Positions 13,308 to 20,296 of a DNA stretch of 20,296 nt are shown here, piece by piece (position 1 is the first letter of the stretch; every line of letters begins with the position of its first letter). The stretch lies in IMG/VR virus record IMGVR_UViG_3300025853_000868, positions 1-20,296 of that record. One strand, given 5' to 3'. Made by a program: the position numbers and the translations under genes. This stretch comes from a virus. Below the pieces are notes generated by a model, which ran no database searches, was not told the origin of the DNA, and worked only from the letters and a program-made list of their open reading frames with translations.

Positions 13308-13561
13308 CACTTCACCAGCTTGGAGACGGGCTTCTTGGACCACAGCTTGCAGCTATGGTAGCGCGCCTTGTTGGGCGGCCCGGGGTCATCGCACCCGTGC
13401 CGGCTACGGAAGTTCTTGCGGGCCTTGGGGTCATCCCGGCGGATTTCCATGTCCGGGTCCCCGAAGCGCACGGTGTAGGGCTTCCCCTTGTAGGTGCCCG
13501 TCGCCACGAACTTCTTGCGCCCGTGGCCCGGCTCGCCCTTCTTGATGCGGCGGACCGGCAT
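13307..13561 (-). CDS. basic small protein resembling DUF5754
   Basis: An 84-residue basic protein from the ATG at 13559-13561, sharing one base with the upstream stop. The N-terminus is RRIKKGEPGHGRKK. The core has KKFVATGTYKGKPYTVRFGD, PDMEIRRDDPKARKNFRSRH, then GCDDPGPPNKARYHSCKLW. A GDP-x-M segment, an Arg-rich FRSRH and a Cys plus CKLW ending is a pattern I recall from marine phages and algal viruses (DUF5754-like). It pairs with the DUF5872-like gene next door. Two cysteines (57 and 71) and His56 might form part of a metal site. Role unknown. Confidence 0.7.
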   Translation of the reverse strand: MPVRRIKKGEPGHGRKKFVATGTYKGKPYTVRFGDPDMEIRRDDPKARKNFRSRHGCDDPGPPNKARYHSCKLWSKKPVSKLVK

Positions 13562-13809
13562 CAGTGGACCTGGTGGGGACAGTTGATGCGCTCGGCCAAG
13601 TGGTCCAGCCCCTCCATGATCTTCTGATGCTCCTGACTGTGCATCTTCATCATCCCGTCCACCTGGTCCAGGTGCCGATTGATGCCGGACTGCATCATGG
13701 GCGCGAACACGTCCTTCAACAGCTTGTAGACGGCCATTCCGATGAGGAGGCACACCACCAGCGCGGAGGCCGGCCCGGTGACCTGGGGGATGAGCGCTTC
13801 GGTGGTCAC
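13561..13809 (-). CDS. small membrane protein, candidate holin
   Basis: An 82-residue protein starting at the GTG at 13807-13809, overlapping the previous stop as GTGA. Residues about 11-30 form one membrane helix (GPASALVVCLLIGMAVY). The rest is a charged helix with several His residues (HLDQVDGMMKMHSQEH) and ends PHQVH. One N-terminal membrane helix with a long charged tail upstream of an endolysin fits a single-span holin. It could equally be a membrane anchor for another lysis protein. Holin assignment comes mainly from size, topology and context. Confidence 0.6.
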   Translation of the reverse strand: MTTEALIPQVTGPASALVVCLLIGMAVYKLLKDVFAPMMQSGINRHLDQVDGMMKMHSQEHQKIMEGLDHLAERINCPHQVH

Positions 13810-14051
13810 GGGGCCTCCGCTGCCTTCTTCAAAGCGTCAAGGACCGCCCGCGCGATGATGCGGGAGTCGGCGGCCGAGGGGCTGTAGTCGTTGTCCGGGT
13901 CGTAGGCCGCGAGCCACGGCCCCGCCTGGTCCAGCGGGATGCAGACCGGGATGGAAAAGACCCCGTTCTCCCAGGGCGTTCCGTCGGTATCGGTGCTGCC
14001 GATGGAGGCCGCTACCTGAACCGCAGGGAAGTCAATGTGAAGAGACGGCAT
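13806..14051 (-). CDS. hypothetical protein at the head of the lysis block
   Basis: An 81-residue acidic protein from the ATG at 14049-14051 with a weak ribosome site. It reads as a short beta-rich N-terminal part (SLHIDFPAVQVAASIG, GVFSIPVCIPL) and a C-terminal helix (AADSRIIARAVLDALKKAAE). One Cys only. No membrane segment. It is coupled to the holin-like gene and follows a probable structural gene after 7 bases. Family not recognised; a virion accessory role is as likely as a lysis role. Confidence 0.65.
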   Translation of the reverse strand: MPSLHIDFPAVQVAASIGSTDTDGTPWENGVFSIPVCIPLDQAGPWLAAYDPDNDYSPSAADSRIIARAVLDALKKAAEAP

Positions 14052-14058
14052 GAGGCAC

Positions 14059-14835
14059 CTACACGGGCATGGTGAACTTGATGACGCGATACCACGCCTT
14101 GAACTTCACGTCATCGCCGGCGCCGATGGTGGCGGACCCATTGGTGCCCACGCCCACCATCAGCTTCATCCCGATGGTGCCGTTGTCGTAGGTCATCGAG
14201 GCGTTCCGCGTTCCGCCCGTGATGGCGGTCCCGGTGTTGTCCAGGTTGACGTAGCCACCGCCCTGCCCCCGGACCCCGCTGTGCAGGAGGGTGCAAGTGC
14301 TGTGGTCGTTGCTGGCGCTTGCGTTGCTTGCGTACCCGTTGAACGTGAAGATACCGTATTGGATATTTCCGGTTGCATTGTACCGAATCAAACCGCCCAT
14401 GGCGTCGTTGGTAAAGCAATCCAGGCCGGTCCCGTCCACGGAGCTGGCCACCACCACCTCCGAGGCGAACCGGTTGTCCGGGGTCTGGAACTGAACCACG
14501 GTCTGGAGGATGAACGTGTCCCCGGACTGGACCTGGACCTCCCCGCCCGTGGCATCCTCGGCGGACAGGTCCTTCACCCAACGCGGCGCCCGCTGGTTGT
14601 TCCCGCTTCCCCAGGCGTAGTCCGTGGACCCAACCGCCAAGGCGTTGAACACCACCTGGTTGACCCCGGACGCGCTGGAGCTGGTGTCTACCAGGCTGTC
14701 CGGGTCCGTCAGGGTGAAGCCGTCGGTAATGTCGATGGCGGTGAAGCCGAGGGCGGACAGGTCCGCGCCGCCGCCTCCCGGCTGGGCTCCGCCGCTGGCC
14801 CCGGTGGTGGGGTCGAAGCATGGCGCGATGGGCAT
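14059..14835 (-). CDS. probable virion structural protein, beta-rich
   Basis: A 258-residue protein from the ATG at 14833-14835, with AGGAG (complement of 14842-14846) at good spacing. It is rich in Gly, Ser, Thr, Asn and Asp with alternating strands such as GDTFILQTVVQFQTPDNRF, a composition typical of phage tail, fibre or capsid decoration proteins. An N-terminal Gly-rich linker (GGAQPGGGGADL) precedes the folded part. The end KFKAWYRVIKFTMPV is a typical strand-rich virion end. No glycan hydrolase motif is visible. The neighbouring 148-residue gene is probably a partner. The exact location in the particle is unknown. Confidence 0.65.
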   Translation of the reverse strand: MPIAPCFDPTTGASGGAQPGGGGADLSALGFTAIDITDGFTLTDPDSLVDTSSSASGVNQVVFNALAVGSTDYAWGSGNNQRAPRWVKDLSAEDATGGEVQVQSGDTFILQTVVQFQTPDNRFASEVVVASSVDGTGLDCFTNDAMGGLIRYNATGNIQYGIFTFNGYASNASASNDHSTCTLLHSGVRGQGGGYVNLDNTGTAITGGTRNASMTYDNGTIGMKLMVGVGTNGSATIGAGDDVKFKAWYRVIKFTMPV

Positions 14836-14838
14836 CGG

Positions 14839-15285
14839 CTACTCCTGCCAGGTGATGCAGGACTGGGCGAAGGTCGGGACTTGCGTGGCGTCATCCACCT
14901 TGGCGAACAGGTACAGGTTGCCGTTGCCGGGGCCGGCCAGAATCTGGAACAGCGGGAGCTGCACGCTGAACGCCGCACACTGGCTGGTCGTCGTGGTCAC
15001 GCCCGGGACAAGGGTGGCCTCCGTGTCCGGGACCAGGGTGTAGTCCCCGTCCGCGTCCGCGCAAATGCGGATGGTGATCTTGGTGGCCGAGGGGGCGCCG
15101 CCATTGGTGAGGCGCACGTGGATGCCCTCCACGATGCCCTTGAAGTTCCGCTTGTCCTTCTGGAAGGCGGGGAGCTCCGCCTGGAGGTCATGGACGTGAA
15201 CGTCCGCCGTGTTGAAGGCGGTACCCAGGGCCTGACTCCCGGTCTGGAGGGAGTCGTGAAGGAAGTGGGTGATGCGGGTGGGCAT
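14839..15285 (-). CDS. probable virion structural protein, partner of downstream gene
   Basis: A 148-residue protein from the ATG at 15283-15285, with a strong GGAGGA-type site (complement of 15294-15299). It starts with helical MPTRITHFLHDSLQTGSQ, then NTADVHVHDLQAELPAF, followed by a beta-rich half (KITIRICADADGDYTLV, TQVPTFAQ). The layout suits a head-completion, neck or fibre-base protein. It lies between the giant internal protein and the beta-rich 258-residue protein. No motif fixes its role. Confidence 0.65.
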   Translation of the reverse strand: MPTRITHFLHDSLQTGSQALGTAFNTADVHVHDLQAELPAFQKDKRNFKGIVEGIHVRLTNGGAPSATKITIRICADADGDYTLVPDTEATLVPGVTTTTSQCAAFSVQLPLFQILAGPGNGNLYLFAKVDDATQVPTFAQSCITWQE

Positions 15286-15319
15286 GGTGGGGTCCTCCTC
15301 ATGCGCGGACGGCTCGCCG

Positions 15320-18300
15320 CTACTCTATCGCGGTTTGCTCCCGAATGTCCCGAACTTGCGCGGCCTGGCGCTCCAGGGCCTGCTCCACATCGCCCGGCCC
15401 GCGTCCCATGAACGTCTCCAGGGCGGCGCCTCGGAGCGTGGTGGGGAGGGCGCCTTCCGTGTAGACGCGGCGGGGCGTCTCGGGGCGCTCCCGCTCGGAC
15501 AACACGGCGTAGAAGGGGAGCACGCGGTCCAGGTCCGCCACGTCCAACGCCCTGGCCTGACGGATGAAGGCCAAGGCCTTGTCCGTCGGCTTGGCCGCGA
15601 AGTAGACCGGCTCCCCGTCAATCACGTCGTAGAGGTAGTGGGGGACGCCCTCGGGGGGCTGGCGGCGCCAGGCGCCGGGGATGGTCCGGCTGGCGAATTC
15701 CTCCGGGGGGTTGACCTGTTCCACGGGGAGGTAGGTCTCGAAGGCGTTCCACAGTCCGTTCTTGTGTTCGGGGTCCCGGTTGTTGGCGATGAGCATCATG
15801 GCCCAGAACACCTTCTCATCGCTCAACGGCTCGGCTTCGGGTACGTCGGTGGGCTGGTACTCCTGGCCTCCCTTGAAGCGCTCCCAGGCATCGAAGACGG
15901 CCGGGGTGATGACCTCCCCGCCGAACTGGATGGCATCGGCCACCGCCATGCGGTCCCCGGGCAGCTCCGCCCGCGTGGCCTGCAGCTCCTTCGTGGCGAA
16001 CTTGATATCCGCCATGATGTTCCCCACAGACCGCAGGCTCCCCACGAAGGCCTCCACGGGCAAGAAGGCCGGGTTCTCGGGGAGGAAATAGGTGTCCTCC
16101 TTACGTTCCCCGGGGAACATTCCCAGGGTCTTCAAGGCCTTGTCTCCGTGGATGTTGTAGGGGTCCTGGGCCTCGGCCTTGGCGCGCATGGCCCGGAGGA
16201 TGGGGCCGGCCCGCTTCGGGTTCTCCGCAATCGCGGTCATGCCCTCGATTCCCAACCGGTAGAGGAAGGCCGACTCCGCGAACATGCTTCCCAAGCGCGT
16301 CCGCACCGCGTCCGGCACCTCGGTAAGGTCAAGCTGGGAACGGCGGGCCAGCTCGGCCGCATCCTGGGGGGCGTCGCCCCGGGCCAGGGCCATCTCAAAC
16401 ACGGACCGCCGGAAGTTCAGCTCCAAGGCCTCCGCCGTCCGCAGGAAGAAGCCCCGGGAGAAGGGGTCCAGCTCATCCAAGGCCGCCGACATATCCACGC
16501 CGCCGACCCCCCGCGCCCTCCGCTGAACCGCGCGCTGCAGGTCCCGCGCCAGGCTTCCCACCCGCTCGGACTCCAGGGTGGACACCCCCAGGGCGTAGTC
16601 GTCGGCCAGGTCTTCCAGCATCTTCGGAGAGTAGTAGACCCCGGCCGGGTCCGTGATGCCGCCCCCGAGGAGGCGCCGGCGGGTGACTGCGGAGAGGGCC
16701 TTCTGGCCGGCCCGGTCGAAGGCGCCCAGGGTGTTGCGGGCGCCGATGGTCACAAGGGGAACGATGCCCAGCTTCAACAGGCGCCCCGCCTGGGCCGGGA
16801 TGTTGGGCAGGATGTAGCCGTAGTAAAGGCGCTCCGTGACGTTGCGGCGGAGTCGGGCCACGGAACTGAACCACTCCTCCGCCATCTTCCCCACATCGGC
16901 CCGAACCGTCAGGGGCACGGAGTCCAGGGTCTGGGCCAGCTCTGCCCCGGCTGCGGCCAGCTTCTGCTCCGCGATGCCGGCGCCCTTGTCATAAACCTGC
17001 ATCCGGTTGCCGAGGCGGCGGGCGGCCTTCTCGGACAAGCGGGAGGGCAGCGTAGCGCCCTTGCCCGGCACCGGGAGCGCCCGGCGCGCTCGATCGAGGA
17101 GGGTGTCCGTGTGGAGCTTGGACAGGTCCGTCCCCAGGATGAAGTCATCCACAGCCGTCTGGACGGCGCCCGTGATGGTCTTCCGGGCGCCGATGTTCTT
17201 TCGGATGCCGTTGTCCAGGATGACCCGCAGGAGGCCGTTCTGGAAGTCGGGGGTGATGATGCCCCCCAGGCCCAGGCCCTCCGCAATGTCTCCCAACTTC
17301 GGCGTGACACCGGGGAGGGGGTCATCCACCCCGGAATAAAGCCGGTCAATGGCGCGGGCGGACTCAACGGACGGGAAGTTCCAAAAGTCCCCGTTCTCCT
17401 TCATGGGGAGCGTGCCATCCGCGCGCACCGCCTCCAGGAGCTTCTCCTTGGTTGAGTCCCCATACAGGGCGGACCACAGCGCCTCCCAGGCCTGGGTGGG
17501 CGTCTCACCGGCGGCCGTCAGCTCCTCCACCAGGACCTCCTCCAAGGCCTTGTTGAAGTCCCCGTGGAGCTCGATGCGCGCGTCCAGCTTCTTCTCCAGG
17601 GTCCGTAGGGCCTGCTTCCCGGCCACCTGAATCTCCCGGGCGATGTTGGCCGCTGCGGCCGTCTCCGTCTGCAGGCTCCCGCGCCGCGCCAACACCCGCC
17701 GCATCCGGGGGCTGTCAAGGATACGGGACCGCAACGGGTTCCCCAGCCCTTCTTCCACGGTCTTGAAGTAGAGCTGGGCGCGGGTGGTGTCCCGGGTGAG
17801 TCGGGCGCCCTTGGCCAGCTTCGGAGCCACGCCCACGTCGTAGGTGTCGATGACCGCGCGCCGAAGGTCGGCGGGCACATCGTCCCAGTTCTTGAAGCGG
17901 CGGAGTTCCTGGTAGAGCGGGGTGTCCCCAATCTGGACCTCGGCCGGCTTGCGCTGGTCGAGACGGCGCGCGAAGTCGAGGGGGTCCGCCTCGCCTACCT
18001 CCCGTGCGGCCGCTCTGGCCGCCTGCTCCACCTGGCGCCGCAGCGGCTTCGGGAGGGCGCTGTAGCCCCGCCCGGGGACCGCCCGGAGGTCCTGGGCCGC
18101 CTGCTCCACCCGTGCCCGTGCCGGGCCTTCGGGCATCCTCCCGGCCAGCGTGGACAGCTCCGTGGACATCTCCGAGGTGTCCCGGACGAAGAGGCTGGCG
18201 CGGTGTTCCCGCAACGCCTTCCGGGCCTCGGGGAGCTGGCGCCGGGGAACGGCCACCGTGTCCGTGAGGAGCACGAAGTCCCCCGGAAGGTTGCGGTAGA

Positions 18301-20056
18301 CCATCTTGGTGACCCGGGCCACGTCGTCTTCCGGGAGCACGCGCCGCAACACGTCGCCCACCTCGGTAAGGGTCTCGGGCGCACCCTTCCCCCGCAGCAG
18401 GTCCTGGGCCGCCTTTGCCTCTTCGGGCAAGCGCTTCCCCACCACCTTGTCCACGGCCTTCTGCGACACCTTGCGGAGCAGCGGGGGGTCGTAGTCGGCG
18501 GCCGCGTCTGCAAGCTCTGTATGCTTATTCACGGCCTGGGCGGCCGTTTGGCGGAGCCGGGCCACCTGTTCCGCAGGCTCCCCCGCCGCCTCGGCAACCC
18601 GCACCGCCTGGGTAGCAGCCGTGGCCGCCTTCTCCGCGTTGCGGATGGCGCGGCCGCTCCGAAGCAGCTTCAAGACGCGGGCGCCTCCGCCCACCATGTA
18701 CCCGGGGACACCAAGCAACAGTTCCGGGCCAGGGATGAGCACTTCGGGAAGCATCCCCGCCAAGTAGGCGTCATCCTCATCCCCCGTGGTGGCCGCGTAG
18801 AAGTCCCGCGTGGCCGGGGTGTCCAGGTACTCATCCATAAACGTGCGGCCCTTGGCCACGTTCTGAGTGATACGCCGGGCCTCCGCTCTGATGAATCCGC
18901 CGGGGTCATCGGTAAAGCTGGGGAACTGCACGTCCTCCACCCGCCGCCGGCCCTCGGGGTCGAAGGCGGTGACCTTGCGGGTTTGGGACTCGGTGGCCAC
19001 GCCCGGGAGGGGGATGGCAAACTCCGGGACCGCGCGCACTAGGTTCCGCAGGGTGGTCACCGTCTCGGGGGACGCCCCGGTCTGCTTCCCGTAGTAGTCC
19101 ACGGCCTCGGCCAGGCCGCCCCGCATGCTGATGACTTCGGGGAGGCCCAGCGCCCGCCGGGCCTTGGCCACCTCGAAGCCCCAATCCGTGGGGTCAATCG
19201 GGAACCCGTTCTCATCCACTTCGTAGCCGAGGCCACGGAAGTACCCGTCCGCCGCTGCAGCGCTTCCCCAGGACAAGACGGACCGCAGGAACGCGCCCAG
19301 CTCCGTCTCCACAATGCCCTTGCCCTGCTCCGCTTCCGTCAGGACCCCGGAGATGGGCGAGCCCACGTAGCGCTTGAAGAAGGGCACCGGCTCCCCGGCC
19401 GCCAGGGCCTCATCAATCTCCCGCTGCTCCTTGGCAAGCTCCGCCTGGCGCTCCCGGAGGCCGGCTTCCCCGCGTTCCGTCTGCAGCGCGAAGGCCTCCC
19501 GGAACTCTTCGCCCAGGGTCGGCTCCCGGTACTCCCCCGTCTCGGGGTCCTGGTACATGCGCCGCAACACGGGCGCCATGGTCAACGGCTCGAAGGGCGC
19601 CGGGAGGTCCGCTTCTGCCACGAAGGTCGGCTCCGGGGCATCCCGAAGCACGCCCGCACCCTCGACGGGTTCAAGCTGGAAGGCCTGGACCGTCTCGATG
19701 CGGGAGGGGCGGAGCGGCGCCTCCTCGGGGATGGCCACCGGCTCCGCCACCCCAGGCATGGCCACCCGGCCCCGCCGCCGTTCAAGCTCCGCCAGGGCCT
19801 GGTCCCGCAGCCGTTCTTGGCGGGCCAACACGTCCACACCCGCAGGGGTGAACACCCCGGGCGCTGCTACCTCCTCCCGTGCGGCCTCCGCCGCTGCGGC
19901 CCGTGCCTCGGCCTGGACTGCTGCAGGCGGGGCGAACTCGACGGCGGGCGCGGCCACCCTCGGCAAGGGCGCCGCCAGGCGCTCCCGCTCGGCCTGCTCC
20001 CGGCGCGCAAGCTCCCGCCGGGCCAGCTCCTGGAGGGCGGCTTCCTGGGGAGTCAT
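15320..20056 (-). CDS. giant probable internal virion or ejection protein
   Basis: A 1578-residue protein from the ATG at 20054-20056, which overlaps the upstream stop as TGATG. The first 120 residues are an Ala/Glu/Arg coiled coil (QELARRELARREQAERE). A hydrophobic stretch near 433-455 (LIPGPELLLGVPGYM) and another near 1078-1110 (YYGYILPNIPAQAGRLLKL) might contact membranes. Long helical segments fill most of the rest. Size, helical bias and position among virion genes match the very large internal proteins of some podophages and related phages, which enter the host with the DNA. I see no transglycosylase, protease or RNA polymerase motif. It could instead act as a tail-tube or polyvalent protein. 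No frameshift is apparent. Confidence 0.7.
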   Translation of the reverse strand: MTPQEAALQELARRELARREQAERERLAAPLPRVAAPAVEFAPPAAVQAEARAAAAEAAREEVAAPGVFTPAGVDVLARQERLRDQALAELERRRGRVAMPGVAEPVAIPEEAPLRPSRIETVQAFQLEPVEGAGVLRDAPEPTFVAEADLPAPFEPLTMAPVLRRMYQDPETGEYREPTLGEEFREAFALQTERGEAGLRERQAELAKEQREIDEALAAGEPVPFFKRYVGSPISGVLTEAEQGKGIVETELGAFLRSVLSWGSAAAADGYFRGLGYEVDENGFPIDPTDWGFEVAKARRALGLPEVISMRGGLAEAVDYYGKQTGASPETVTTLRNLVRAVPEFAIPLPGVATESQTRKVTAFDPEGRRRVEDVQFPSFTDDPGGFIRAEARRITQNVAKGRTFMDEYLDTPATRDFYAATTGDEDDAYLAGMLPEVLIPGPELLLGVPGYMVGGGARVLKLLRSGRAIRNAEKAATAATQAVRVAEAAGEPAEQVARLRQTAAQAVNKHTELADAAADYDPPLLRKVSQKAVDKVVGKRLPEEAKAAQDLLRGKGAPETLTEVGDVLRRVLPEDDVARVTKMVYRNLPGDFVLLTDTVAVPRRQLPEARKALREHRASLFVRDTSEMSTELSTLAGRMPEGPARARVEQAAQDLRAVPGRGYSALPKPLRRQVEQAARAAAREVGEADPLDFARRLDQRKPAEVQIGDTPLYQELRRFKNWDDVPADLRRAVIDTYDVGVAPKLAKGARLTRDTTRAQLYFKTVEEGLGNPLRSRILDSPRMRRVLARRGSLQTETAAAANIAREIQVAGKQALRTLEKKLDARIELHGDFNKALEEVLVEELTAAGETPTQAWEALWSALYGDSTKEKLLEAVRADGTLPMKENGDFWNFPSVESARAIDRLYSGVDDPLPGVTPKLGDIAEGLGLGGIITPDFQNGLLRVILDNGIRKNIGARKTITGAVQTAVDDFILGTDLSKLHTDTLLDRARRALPVPGKGATLPSRLSEKAARRLGNRMQVYDKGAGIAEQKLAAAGAELAQTLDSVPLTVRADVGKMAEEWFSSVARLRRNVTERLYYGYILPNIPAQAGRLLKLGIVPLVTIGARNTLGAFDRAGQKALSAVTRRRLLGGGITDPAGVYYSPKMLEDLADDYALGVSTLESERVGSLARDLQRAVQRRARGVGGVDMSAALDELDPFSRGFFLRTAEALELNFRRSVFEMALARGDAPQDAAELARRSQLDLTEVPDAVRTRLGSMFAESAFLYRLGIEGMTAIAENPKRAGPILRAMRAKAEAQDPYNIHGDKALKTLGMFPGERKEDTYFLPENPAFLPVEAFVGSLRSVGNIMADIKFATKELQATRAELPGDRMAVADAIQFGGEVITPAVFDAWERFKGGQEYQPTDVPEAEPLSDEKVFWAMMLIANNRDPEHKNGLWNAFETYLPVEQVNPPEEFASRTIPGAWRRQPPEGVPHYLYDVIDGEPVYFAAKPTDKALAFIRQARALDVADLDRVLPFYAVLSERERPETPRRVYTEGALPTTLRGAALETFMGRGPGDVEQALERQAAQVRDIREQTAIE

Positions 20057-20296
20057 CAGAGGCCCGCCATGCGGCGGAGTTCTTCGTCCGTCATCTTCGA
20101 GAAGTCGGGAAGCTCGGCCGGCGCTGCGGGTGCCGGTGCGGGTGCGCGGGCCGTAATCTGCTCCTCCTCCATCACCAGGCGCCCGTCTGGTTCCCGCTTG
20201 GGGGCGGGTGCGGGTGCCGGCGGAGGCGCCGGGGGCAACGGCTGGCCGCCGGCCAGGGTCCGCTCAATGGAGGCGAACGGGACCGTCCCCGGCGTG
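20056..20296 (-). CDS. C-terminal end of a virion-region gene, start beyond window
   Basis: The frame is open from the right edge of the window down to a TGA at 20056-20058, giving about 79 visible residues. A TTG at 20236-20238 could start a 60-residue protein, but the reading upstream (VPFASIERTLAGGQ) looks like ordinary coding, so I treat this as the end of a larger gene. The visible part has a Pro/Ala-rich linker, an acidic stretch (LVMEEEQITAR), a second Pro/Ala linker and a final helix DFSKMTDEELRRMAGL. This type of C-terminus occurs in phage structural or peptidoglycan-active proteins. It is coupled to the giant protein by TGATG. Confidence 0.65.
   Translation of the reverse strand, partial: TPGTVPFASIERTLAGGQPLPPAPPPAPAPAPKREPDGRLVMEEEQITARAPAPAPAAPAELPDFSKMTDEELRRMAGL

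Noticed and set aside
14050-15411. 453-residue plus-strand frame opposite two structural genes
   Set aside because: Shadow frame; the minus-strand genes have good ribosome sites and tight spacing.
15269-17455. 728-residue plus-strand frame opposite the giant virion gene
   Set aside because: Composition is Gly/Leu/Val/His-rich without motifs, and the minus-strand frame runs unbroken for 1578 codons with proper coupling at its start.
15320-20056. Possible virion RNA polymerase of the N4 type
   Set aside because: The protein is large and virion-associated, but I found no T7-like polymerase motifs in it, so only an internal virion role is claimed.

Overview
The window is a GC-rich, tightly packed piece of a tailed double-stranded DNA phage genome. 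The phage character rests on a large terminase, a portal-like protein, a scaffold-like protein, an ERF recombinase, an SSB, a PrimPol-helicase and an M15 endolysin. Codons strongly prefer G or C in third position. No host gene, tRNA, integrase, transposase, CRISPR array or lysogeny repressor is visible. The host cannot be named from the sequence; a GC-rich bacterium is the simplest guess.

Layout. (1) 1-5148, minus strand: a packaging and head block read leftward from the control region. It holds a small TerS-position protein, TerL, portal, a 170-residue protein, a WYL-like protein and a scaffold-like protein cut by the window edge. The major capsid gene is not in view and is expected beyond base 1. 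(2) 5149-5571: the only long non-coding stretch. It holds nine copies of an AGTGCA-type element in a strikingly symmetric arrangement around an AT-rich palindrome, and looks like an operator array, a replication origin, or both. (3) 5572-11841, plus strand: an early/replication operon. It runs membrane microprotein, unknown protein, double winged-helix protein, four small proteins, PrimPol-SF3 helicase, ERF, unknown protein, RuvC-like nuclease, SSB. (4) 11808-14051, minus strand: a lysis and accessory block. In transcription order it holds an 81-residue protein, a holin-like protein, two basic Cys-containing proteins, a YkgJ-like Cys-cluster protein, an M15 endolysin and a spanin-like membrane protein. 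(5) 14059-20296, minus strand: virion genes, including two probable structural proteins, a 1578-residue probable internal virion protein, and the C-terminal end of another gene entering from the right edge.

The early operon carries a compact recombination-replication kit with no DNA polymerase in view, so the phage probably primes and unwinds its own DNA and borrows the host polymerase. Within each block most neighbouring genes overlap by GTGA, ATGA or TGATG, which implies translational coupling. The divergent control region at 5149-5571 would switch between leftward late and rightward early transcription. The double winged-helix protein and the ribbon-helix-helix-like protein in the early operon are the best candidates to bind it. 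The early and lysis blocks converge with a 34-base overlap at the SSB tail.
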